Assembly (NCBI GenBank): GCA_021790035.1
Contig: JAJYIO010000223.1
Location: forward strand, 1-5,400
Length of the DNA: 5,400 nucleotides
Reading direction: 5' to 3'
Source of the DNA: a bacterium
GTDB taxonomy: Bacteria > Cyanobacteriota > Sericytochromatia > S15B-MN24 > VGJW01
This document shows positions 1-5,205 of the stretch, piece by piece. The position numbers and the translations under genes were made by a program. Positions within the stretch are counted from its first letter, which is position 1. The number at the start of each line of letters is the position of its first letter. The notes under the pieces were generated by a model. It worked only from the letters and a program-made list of their open reading frames with translations, had not been told where the DNA came from and made no database searches.

Positions 1-830
1 GGGAAGGCGGTGTGGCTGACCTCGTCGAAGACGACAACCTTCTTTGTGCCGATGATTCCAAGCCTTTTCTTGTTGAGGTCGTAAAGCAGCGTCGCCGGGC
101 TCGCCCTCGCTCCGGAAAGGAGGTAAACGCGGGAGCTGAGATTCCTAAGGAGGTAGCTCTTCCCCGTCCCTCGTGGGCCCAACTCCACGACGTTTAGGTT
201 GGGCTGAGTCAACGGGGTCAGACGGGAGAGGACCAAGAGTTTCCCGCGGAAGGTCGGGAATGCTTCCGGGCGATATCCCGCGCTCGTAATGAGAAGATCC
301 GTCCACTCTTCAAGCGAAAATTCATCGCGCGCGCGACGAAAGGCATCCATGTCTGGTCTAGTGAGCTGGTAGGGCCTGAACTCCTGGACGGCGACACGGC
401 GAGGTTCGGCGGCCCGGTCGATGACGAGTTTGGCGCTCCCCCACAGGCCCCCATAGAGTAGTTCCTTGTATTCCTCGACGATCGCATTTGGAACCCAAAT
501 GGGCTGGCCGTCGAGTTGCGCGATCCGTCCGATGTGCTCCCCGTGCGCGAGGTCCGGCTCGACATCCAGCAGAGCGATCAGCGACGCTTCTCCCTTCATC
601 ATTAATTCGGAGACGAACGCATTCTTCCGATCGGCGTCGACCGTGTAGCGGGCGATCCGGCGGCGGACCTCGTCGAACTCCATGCCCGCATTCGAAGTCT
701 TGGCTTGGGCGAGAAGGAACTCCGTCACGAAGCGAGGCATCAGCTCGAAGCCCGCCTTGAGCGCTTCTCGTTTATCCACCACCAACTTGTCGAATACGTG
801 CTCGATCTTGTTTCGAAGCTCTTGGTTCAT
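1..830 (-). CDS. brxL: BrxL-like (Lon-related) AAA+ protein of a BREX-type phage defence system, C-terminus cut by window edge
   Basis: I translated 276 full codons from the ATG at 828-830 to the window edge with no stop; the gene runs off the left end. Residues 218-225 are a Walker A loop (GPRGTGKS) inside the segment NVVELGPRGTGKSY. Residues 265-270 are a Walker B strand (VVVFDE). Upstream lie other stretches I recognise from the BrxL family (COG4930): KELLYGGLWG at 122-131 and FSLEEWTDLLITSAGYRPEAF at 171-191. Known BrxL proteins are around 680 aa, so roughly the N-terminal 40 percent is present; the rest of the AAA+ module and the Lon-protease-like domain would lie to the left. In BREX, BrxL is a DNA-binding AAA+ assembly in the cytoplasm required for restriction of phage in many systems. 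A Shine-Dalgarno-like AGGGA sits just upstream, overlapping the stop of orf420, so the two genes are very likely co-transcribed. Family assignment is from memory of conserved motifs; the BREX subtype cannot be told from this window. Confidence 0.88.
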   Translation of the reverse strand, partial: MNQELRNKIEHVFDKLVVDKREALKAGFELMPRFVTEFLLAQAKTSNAGMEFDEVRRRIARYTVDADRKNAFVSELMMKGEASLIALLDVEPDLAHGEHIGRIAQLDGQPIWVPNAIVEEYKELLYGGLWGSAKLVIDRAAEPRRVAVQEFRPYQLTRPDMDAFRRARDEFSLEEWTDLLITSAGYRPEAFPTFRGKLLVLSRLTPLTQPNLNVVELGPRGTGKSYLLRNLSSRVYLLSGARASPATLLYDLNKKRLGIIGTKKVVVFDEVSHTAF

Positions 831-842
831 CGTCCCTACTCG
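831..842 (-). promoter_or_regulatory. Ribosome binding site of brxL overlapping the stop codon of the upstream gene
   Basis: On the minus strand the sequence before the brxL ATG reads GAGTAGGGACG. The TAG at 838-836 is the stop of orf420, and the AGGGA formed with the following bases is a plausible Shine-Dalgarno at short spacing. Only 5 nt separate stop and start, so translational coupling between the two genes is likely. Confidence 0.55.
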
Positions 843-2098
843 TCGCCGAACATGCCGGAGAGAGAACCCAAGTCACGAACGTTCGTCTTGGAGGGTGAAG
901 GTGGCTCGACTGCGACGGAGGGCTTCCCTGACGCGACGAGTGGCTCCGCGGGCGCGGCCAGTGAAACGCGAAGGTCTTCCGGCGGCATGTGAGGCGCCTC
1001 CGAACTCGAAGCGCGTTGACTCGTGAGAATCGCCCTGACCTGCTGGGCGATGGCGGCCACCACACCGGGTTGGGACGGATTGAGGGCTTGAAGATCCTCC
1101 AGGAGCTCGTCCCACTCCCGCTCGCTCAGGGCGCGAACGAGTTCTTGGATGGAATCGTAAGGGCTGTGATTGCCTATGCTGACGCTCGCAGAGATCGCTC
1201 TAAGGAGCCCCGGCTCACCGAGACGGAGCTGAAGCCCGCGGGTGGCAGCGTCGAGAAATGCGCTCGGCCACTGCGGCGTGGCGGAGCGCCGGGTGCTTGG
1301 AATGGCAGTCAAGAACTTCAGGCGCAGGACAGCCAACTCGTAGTCGCTCGGCCTATGGGAAGACTGAACGAGCGGGGGCTCCGCGCCATCGATGACGATC
1401 GCCGGTCCGCGTGGGCCGATCCCCCGGTCAGCCAGGGCTCTCGAGTTCGATGCCTTGGGAAGACGAAGACGCAAACGAAGCTTGGCGGAAATCCCTGGAG
1501 ACTCGGTACCGTCACCGAGCGGGGAATCCTCGGGATCGTCCGAAAGGCAAGCCTCGATTCCTCTTGCCGCGAGGTCAGCCAGAAGCTCGTGGAAACGCAC
1601 GGTTCGCAACCGAGAAGGAACCTTCCTCCCCATGTGTCGCAGAAGCCGCGAAATGAGCCTAGGTCTCGACCATTCTTCGCTGACCCGGCCGAGAGAGCCA
1701 ATGTCGAGGTCGCTGACGCATTCCTCTTGCTCGCCAACCTGCAGTTCAAGTTCGTCCTCGCTCGGAGTGGGAACGGAGCAGAACTCGCCTGGGGTCCGAA
1801 CGTCTAAGCCGGCAAAGGCATTGAGCGCAAACGCTCGCAGCTCGTCCAGGCGGTACTTCGAGGGATTCGAAAGGTAGGCCTCGTCCCCCCGGACCTCGAA
1901 GGTCGAACTCCGGAAAATCGAGACGAGTTCCTCTCGGGTCAGCTCCGAGATGAACCCGCTTACGTCCCCACGAAACGAGCGCGCCAGGCAGCTGCGGCGG
2001 TCATCATTTTCCCGCGTTGGGGGCAATCCGCGCTCTCGCATGAGCCTGACCAGGCCATCGCGCCCCAAGCATTCGAGAAGCTCGCGAACAGAGGCCAT
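836..2098 (-). CDS. Unrecognised 420-aa protein encoded directly upstream of brxL; possible BREX-like accessory factor
   Basis: I do not recognise this protein. The frame opens after a TAG at 2146-2144. The first possible start is TTG at 2137, but I chose the ATG at 2098, which begins MASVRELLECLGRDGL, a natural helix start. Neither start has a strong Shine-Dalgarno. Residues 4-95 contain two or three short amphipathic helical segments of similar pattern (RELLECLGRDGLVRLMRERGL; FISELTREELVSIFRS; YRLDELRAFALNAFAG), reminiscent of tandem SAP/HeH-like helix-extended-helix DNA-binding modules; this is a weak visual match. Residues 108-133 are acidic. Residues 135-360 look globular and mixed, with a helical stretch DSIQELVRALSEREWDELLEDL at 325-346. 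Residues about 371-408 are Pro/Ser/Ala-rich and probably disordered, and the chain ends in an acidic tail, SLSGMFGDE. No signal peptide, membrane segment or catalytic motif is seen, so a cytoplasmic protein is expected. The 5-nt gap to brxL suggests a shared process, plausibly phage defence. Confidence 0.8.
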   Translation of the reverse strand: MASVRELLECLGRDGLVRLMRERGLPPTRENDDRRSCLARSFRGDVSGFISELTREELVSIFRSSTFEVRGDEAYLSNPSKYRLDELRAFALNAFAGLDVRTPGEFCSVPTPSEDELELQVGEQEECVSDLDIGSLGRVSEEWSRPRLISRLLRHMGRKVPSRLRTVRFHELLADLAARGIEACLSDDPEDSPLGDGTESPGISAKLRLRLRLPKASNSRALADRGIGPRGPAIVIDGAEPPLVQSSHRPSDYELAVLRLKFLTAIPSTRRSATPQWPSAFLDAATRGLQLRLGEPGLLRAISASVSIGNHSPYDSIQELVRALSEREWDELLEDLQALNPSQPGVVAAIAQQVRAILTSQRASSSEAPHMPPEDLRVSLAAPAEPLVASGKPSVAVEPPSPSKTNVRDLGSLSGMFGDE

Positions 2099-2241
2099 GG
2101 ACCCGAGGATGATGCCAGTAAGCGGCCAGGCAGGCAACCACCGCTACTCAATTCACCCATGGAGGCATCGACGAGGGCGCGAGTGGAGGAAGGGCCGGTC
2201 TCAGCCCCCCGCCCGCGCCTCCGAATATTCGCAAGGTCGTC

Positions 2242-2300
2242 GATCGGTCGTCATTCCCCGGGGGAGGTGCGGGGCGATCCCCGGGGAATCGGTCGCGATC
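2242..2300. repeat. Degenerate solitary copies of the 21-bp repeat found at the right edge
   Basis: Two cores of the type TCCCCGGGG occur 23 nt apart (2255 and 2278). The flanking sequence resembles both unit types of the array at 5206-5400: GATCGGTCGTCA before the first core (array: GATCGGCCATCA), GGGGCGA before the second core (array: CGGGCGA), and ATCGGTCGCGA after it. The resemblance is too extended to be just a GC-rich word. It appears to be a decayed or founder copy of about two to three units. Confidence 0.6.
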
Positions 2301-2351
2301 GAGCCCCCTCGCAGCTCGTCGAGCCTCGCTGGCCGGCGTCGACCCTCCTTC

Positions 2352-2376
2352 GCCCGAGCGGCTGGCGCGCTCGGGC
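2352..2376. repeat. GC-rich inverted repeat (8-bp perfect stem, 9-nt loop)
   Basis: GCCCGAGC at 2352-2359 pairs with GCTCGGGC at 2369-2376. No T-run follows on either strand, so it is not a standard intrinsic terminator. It lies 27 bp upstream of the TAGACT box at 2403 and downstream of the minus-strand DUF1566 gene, so it could act as a transcript-end stabiliser for that gene or as an operator. The function is unknown. Confidence 0.4.
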
Positions 2377-2402
2377 AGAGACGAACTCGGGCCGAGCAGC
2401 GG

Positions 2403-2408
2403 TAGACT
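2403..2408 (+). promoter_or_regulatory. Possible -10 box of a leaderless promoter
   Basis: TAGACT ends 6 nt before the ATG at 2415, so transcription starting about 7 nt downstream would begin at the start codon itself, the usual geometry of a leaderless gene. No good -35 is seen at the expected spacing (GACGAA at 2380-2385 is weak). Confidence 0.3.
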
Positions 2409-2414
2409 GGCCGC

Positions 2415-2609
2415 ATGAGGCTCGCCCCGTCGCTTCTCGCCGTGGGGCTCCTCTTCGGCGACGGCGGCTCGGCGGGAGCGGGCTCGAGCCCCGCCAGGAG
2501 CGGCGGCGGCTCCACGTCGGCCGGGTGCAGCGGGGCCGAGGCCACGAGCTCCGGTCTTCCGAGCGGAGAGCGGTTCGATGCCCCTTCGCGGGACGAGATG
2601 TCGAAGTGA
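2415..2609 (+). CDS. Possible small secreted protein, 64 aa, unrecognised
   Basis: This short plus-strand frame starts MRLAPSLLAVGLLFGDGG, which has the basic and hydrophobic elements of a minimal Sec signal peptide, and continues as a Gly/Ser-rich low-complexity tail with one cysteine (residue 38). Third codon positions are mostly G or C, as expected for a real gene in this genome. A TAGACT box sits in leaderless position just upstream, and there is no Shine-Dalgarno. Against it: it is short, low in complexity, and its last 20 nt or so lie inside a segment also found downstream of the lipoprotein gene, so the stop may be incidental. It could be the remnant of a longer secreted-protein gene. 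It is convergent with the 155-aa DUF1566 gene, 24 nt away. Confidence 0.3.
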   Translation: MRLAPSLLAVGLLFGDGGSAGAGSSPARSGGGSTSAGCSGAEATSSGLPSGERFDAPSRDEMSK

Positions 2610-2633
2610 CGAATCGTCAAAAGGGCCCCGTCC

Positions 2634-3101
2634 TCAACGCACACAACGGACGCGGGAAGTAAAGCCCACGCTGCTGTAGTTGGTGAGGCCGTCGACGAAG
2701 TTCACGTACCACGCGTGGGACGGATCGCCCGCCAGTGGCGAGGACGACCAGAAGTAAGTCGCGGGCGTGTTCGGAAAGGCCGTCGCATCGATCGCCGGTC
2801 CCGGTGACGCTACCGTGAAATCCACCAGCGTCTTCAGCTCCTTGACGCTCGGAACCCGCCAGGACAGAGCCGCGAGGGTGAGCGAGCCGCAATAGTTCGC
2901 CGCGGCGCTCCAGCTCTGCCCGCCTGGGTTGTCCCCGAGCGCCTGCTGCCAGATGAGCCCGGTCTTCGTGTCGTGGACCGTCCCATCGCCCGGGATCGTG
3001 TACTGCCCCGGCGGCGCTCCCGCGCCGGCAGGCAGGGCAACCAAGACGAGGGCGGCAACACCGAGGGTGCAAGAGAGGCTGCGACCGACGTGGCTCTTCA
3101 T
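2634..3101 (-). CDS. Secreted DUF1566 (Lcl_C) domain protein, 155 aa
   Basis: The ATG at 3101 was chosen because AAGGAG lies 8 nt upstream; the frame is open to 3203, but the extra Arg-rich residues do not resemble a protein N-terminus. Residues 1 to about 29 form a Sec signal peptide (MKSHVGRSLS, then a Leu/Val/Ala core ending AGAGA), so the protein is exported. Residues 36-155 are a complete DUF1566/Lcl_C domain (PF07603), with GLIWQQ at 48-53, WSAAANYC at 64-71, WRVPSVKEL at 81-89, FWSSSPL at 117-123, AWYVNFVDG at 130-138 and a terminal RVRCVR. Cys71 and Cys153 are kept in the neighbouring paralogue and may form a disulphide. The biochemical role of this domain is not established; it occurs on surface or secreted proteins, sometimes at the end of repeat stalks. 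It lies 141 nt downstream of the cysteine-rich lipoprotein gene on the same strand and may share its transcript. Confidence 0.88.
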   Translation of the reverse strand: MKSHVGRSLSCTLGVAALVLVALPAGAGAPPGQYTIPGDGTVHDTKTGLIWQQALGDNPGGQSWSAAANYCGSLTLAALSWRVPSVKELKTLVDFTVASPGPAIDATAFPNTPATYFWSSSPLAGDPSHAWYVNFVDGLTNYSSVGFTSRVRCVR

Positions 3102-3108
3102 GGCATTC

Positions 3109-3114
3109 GCTCCT
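3109..3114 (-). promoter_or_regulatory. Ribosome binding site fixing the start of the 155-aa DUF1566 gene
   Basis: The minus strand reads AAGGAG, followed by CGAATGCC and then the ATG. This is a near-consensus Shine-Dalgarno at good spacing and decides the start at 3101 rather than the longer frame from 3203. Confidence 0.75.
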
Positions 3115-3129
3115 TCATGAACGACGTTG

Positions 3130-3150
3130 GGCGGGGGCTCGTCCCCCGCC
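3130..3150. repeat. Strong GC-only hairpin in the leader of the 155-aa DUF1566 gene
   Basis: GGCGGGGG at 3130-3137 is perfectly complementary to CCCCCGCC at 3143-3150, with a 5-nt loop. It sits between the two DUF1566 genes and ends about 15 nt before the Shine-Dalgarno of the downstream gene. No T-tract follows. It could block 3'-5' decay, mark a processing site, or pause RNA polymerase between the two genes. Confidence 0.5.
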
Positions 3151-3242
3151 GAACCCGCGGAACTCCTCGAGCGATCCCTCCGCCGCCTCGCCATGCCGCT
3201 CACCCGAGGTCAAAGGGACGAGGTGTCAGAGTGGCCCAGTCC

Positions 3243-5090
3243 TCAACGCACACACCGGACGTAAAACGACACCGCCACGCCGTCGCTGTCGGCGTCGCCG
3301 TCGTAGAAGTTCACGAACCACGCATAGGACGGAATGCCCGCCAGCGGCGAGGACGACCAGAACCTAGTGTGAGGCGTCCCCGGAAACGCCGTCGCATCAA
3401 TCGTCGGACCTGGTTGTGCCACATTGAAGTCCACCAGTGAGGTCAGCTCGATCTCCGTGGGCAGCCGCCAGCCCGTGTAGCCCGCGAGCGAGAGAGAGGC
3501 GCAGTAGCTCGCCGCCGCACTCCACGCGCTGGTGCCGCTCGGGTCGCCGAGCGGCTGCTGCCACATCAGGCCCGTCACGTTGTCGATCACGACTCCAGGC
3601 GTTGCGGTGTTGTAGCTCGAGGGGTTCGGCAATCCGGTACTCGCCGAGTTCGGCATCGGCCAGCTCGCCCATTGGGTCAAGCACTGGCCCGAACCGCAGG
3701 ATTCGTAGCTGGCACAGGCGATGTTGCAGCCGCTGCAATTGTTCGGGTCGTCTTGCACGTTCGTGCACCCGGCGGAGCAGTAGGTCATTCCCGCGGCGGT
3801 GCAGTTGCAGGCGCCAGATTGGCAGACGCCTCCGTTCACGCAAGCCAGCCCGCACTTGCCGCAGTTGCTCGCATCCGTCTGGGTGTCCGTGCAGACGGAC
3901 CCGCAGGCGACCTGTCCGGCCTGCGGGCACGCGCAAGCGCCTCCCTGGCAGGAGGCGCCCTGCGGGCAAGCCTTCCCACAGCCGCCGCAGTTGGCTGGGT
4001 CGGTCTGGGTGTCCGCACAGCCGCTGCTGCACAGGGCACCGCCGTTGGGGCACGCGCAGACGCCGCCCTGGCAGCTCCCCGAGCAGCAGTCGGCGCCGAC
4101 GCTACACGCGGCGCCGAGCGCGGCGCAGGCGACGCAGCCCCCGCTCCGGCAGATGTTCGAGCAGCACTGGCTCGCGAGCGTGCAGCTCGTGGCATCGAGC
4201 TGGCAGGAGGCGCAGGCGCCCTGGTAGCAGTTCAGCCCGACGCAGCAGTCGGCGCCGCTCGCGCAGGTGGCACCCGAGGCGGCGCAGGCATCGCAGATCT
4301 GGTTCGCGCAGACGCCGCTGCAGCAGTCGGAGAAGGCGAGGCAGGAGTGGCCGCCCATGAAGCACTGGCCGCCGTCGAGGCTCTGGCCGGCGTCCGGCGT
4401 CCCGCCATCGGCGGCGGCGGCACACGAGCCATTGCTGCAGGCGAGACCGATGCAGCAATCGGCATTACTCCCGCAGGGGGCCTGGGCGGCGCCGCAGGCG
4501 ACGCAACTCCCGGCCTTGCAGATGTTGGAGCAGCAGTCGGCGGCGAGGCTGCAGCTCTGGCCGTCGTCCTGACAGCCGCCGGTGCAGGCGCCATCGTAGC
4601 AGAAGAGGCCCACGCAGCAGTTCGAAGAGCCGCTGCAGGCCGTCCCCTTTGGGGCGCAGGCGTCGCAGAGCTGGTTCGCGCAGACGCCGCTGCAGCAGTC
4701 GGAGAAGCTGGCGCAGGCCTGGCCGCCCTGGACGCACTGCCCCTGGACGCAGCGGTCGGCGCCGTTGCACGAGTGGCCCCCGGTGCAGCTCGCCGGATCG
4801 CAGCGGCAGGCCCCCTTCTGGCAGCTCTCGCCGAAGGCGCAGGACTCGGCGCAGCCGCCGTCGGCGGGGGATGTACAGGCGCCAGCCTGGCACTGGAGCC
4901 CAGCGCAGCAGGGGCCGCTCGCGCAGGAGCCGCCAAGAACCGCGCAGGCACCGCCGTCGCCGGAGACACCGCCGCCGTCCTGGATGGCACCGCCGTCACC
5001 GCCGACCTTGCCCGTCGTGCCTGGACAGGCAGAGAGCAGAAAAGGGACCATCGCCGCGAAGATCGAGCGGGACAACGAACGACCGAGCAT
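3243..5090 (-). CDS. Cysteine-rich repeat lipoprotein with C-terminal DUF1566 (Lcl_C) domain, 615 aa
   Basis: The ATG at 5090 is preceded by GGGAGG at 5-nt spacing; the frame reaches 5114 but lacks such support there. The N-terminus is a lipoprotein signal: two arginines, a hydrophobic core and the lipobox LSAC with Cys22 as the acylated residue. Pro at +2 gives no inner-membrane retention signal by the enterobacterial rule. A Gly/Asp linker (about 27-47) follows. Residues 49-345 are repeats of the pattern CxxxxxCCxGxxCxxGxC, a Dickkopf/EGF-like disulphide pattern common in myxobacterial surface proteins. Residues 347-470 hold three units of about 41 residues of the type TQTDPANCGGCGKAC. I count 89 cysteines in total, 87 of them in residues 22-470. 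Residues 495-615 are a DUF1566 domain (GLMWQQ 507-512, WRLPTEIEL 541-549, FWSSSPL 577-583, AWFVNFYDG 590-598, VRCVR end). The likely form is a rigid disulphide-linked stalk displaying the DUF1566 head on the outer surface. Ligand and function are unknown. Confidence 0.9.
   Translation of the reverse strand: MLGRSLSRSIFAAMVPFLLSACPGTTGKVGGDGGAIQDGGGVSGDGGACAVLGGSCASGPCCAGLQCQAGACTSPADGGCAESCAFGESCQKGACRCDPASCTGGHSCNGADRCVQGQCVQGGQACASFSDCCSGVCANQLCDACAPKGTACSGSSNCCVGLFCYDGACTGGCQDDGQSCSLAADCCSNICKAGSCVACGAAQAPCGSNADCCIGLACSNGSCAAAADGGTPDAGQSLDGGQCFMGGHSCLAFSDCCSGVCANQICDACAASGATCASGADCCVGLNCYQGACASCQLDATSCTLASQCCSNICRSGGCVACAALGAACSVGADCCSGSCQGGVCACPNGGALCSSGCADTQTDPANCGGCGKACPQGASCQGGACACPQAGQVACGSVCTDTQTDASNCGKCGLACVNGGVCQSGACNCTAAGMTYCSAGCTNVQDDPNNCSGCNIACASYESCGSGQCLTQWASWPMPNSASTGLPNPSSYNTATPGVVIDNVTGLMWQQPLGDPSGTSAWSAAASYCASLSLAGYTGWRLPTEIELTSLVDFNVAQPGPTIDATAFPGTPHTRFWSSSPLAGIPSYAWFVNFYDGDADSDGVAVSFYVRCVR
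4056..4355 (-). repeat. Internal duplication, copy 2 (residues 246-345 of the cysteine-rich lipoprotein)
   Basis: This is the partner of the segment at 4419-4727, beginning GGHSCLAFSDCCSGVC. A linker rich in Asp/Gly/Ala (about residues 224-242) separates the copies and resembles the linker after the lipobox, which suggests the duplicated unit is linker plus four cysteine modules. Confidence 0.8.
4419..4727 (-). repeat. Internal duplication, copy 1 (residues 122-224 of the cysteine-rich lipoprotein)
   Basis: This segment encodes residues beginning GGQACASFSDCCSGVC and ending near ACSNGSC. It aligns with residues 246-345, 124 codons further on, with the same order of sub-repeats (SDCCSGVCANQ.CDAC, CCVGL.CY.GAC, CCSNIC). 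At DNA level 4671-4707 is identical over 37 nt to 4299-4335, indicating a fairly recent or still-converting duplication. Confidence 0.8.
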
Positions 5091-5107
5091 GAGGACCTCC
5101 CGGGAGT

Positions 5108-5136
5108 AGTCCAACAGCCGGAGGAAGAGGCGTCAA
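5108..5136 (-). promoter_or_regulatory. Candidate sigma70-type promoter of the cysteine-rich lipoprotein gene
   Basis: On the minus strand TTGACG (5136-5131) and TGGACT (5113-5108) are separated by exactly 17 nt. The predicted start near 5101 would leave a leader of only about 11 nt, opening with the GGGAGG ribosome site. The -35 is good and the -10 only fair. A short dyad, CGAGC-AATC-GCTCG at 5145-5158, lies just upstream of the -35. Confidence 0.4.
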
Positions 5137-5205
5137 CCCCCTGTCGAGCAATCGCTCGCCTGACCTCGGAGTGGTGCGGGTGTCAGGGATGTATTGACCT
5201 GTTCC

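Larger units (their letters stand above)
2099..2414. other. Intergenic region between the brx-like operon and the DUF1566 locus
   Basis: This 316-nt stretch must hold the promoter of the minus-strand orf420-brxL operon, but I cannot point to a convincing -35/-10 pair. Several frames are open on both strands across it, as expected at this GC content, and none has a good start, ribosome site and composition together. It contains the degenerate 21-bp repeat relic and the hairpin listed separately. Confidence 0.5.

Noticed and set aside
1..830. brxL as a pseudogene, because only short unrelated frames are bounded by start and stop here
   Set aside because: The correct frame is open without interruption from the ATG at 830 to the window edge and keeps the family motifs. 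It is simply cut by the edge.
989..1807. Long plus-strand open frame (272 codons) opposite orf420
   Set aside because: It lies fully antisense to the 420-aa gene, whose frame is longer, tightly spaced to brxL and has plausible protein segments. The plus frame has no domain pattern and is a GC shadow.
2099..2137. TTG start at 2137 for the BrxL-partner gene
   Set aside because: The added 13 residues have no protein character and the TTG lacks a properly spaced Shine-Dalgarno. The ATG at 2098 is preferred, though not proven.
2352..2376. Intrinsic terminator for the DUF1566 gene or the small ORF
   Set aside because: The stem is good, but no T-run follows on either strand and it lies more than 250 nt beyond the DUF1566 stop.
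2201..2644. Minus-strand frame of 147 codons in the intergenic region
   Set aside because: It begins inside the DUF1566 gene's last codons in another frame, has no ribosome site, and encodes Pro/Arg/Ala-rich low-complexity sequence typical of a non-coding frame. It also crosses the repeat relic.
3102..3203. Longer start at 3203 for the 155-aa DUF1566 protein
   Set aside because: The extension is Arg/Ser/Pro-rich, would bury the signal peptide, and ignores the AAGGAG placed 8 nt before the ATG at 3101.
3437..4360. Plus-strand Arg/Ser-rich frame of 307 codons
   Set aside because: It is antisense to the cysteine-rich lipoprotein. Its Arg/Ser content simply mirrors repeated Cys, Gly and Ala codons on the other strand.
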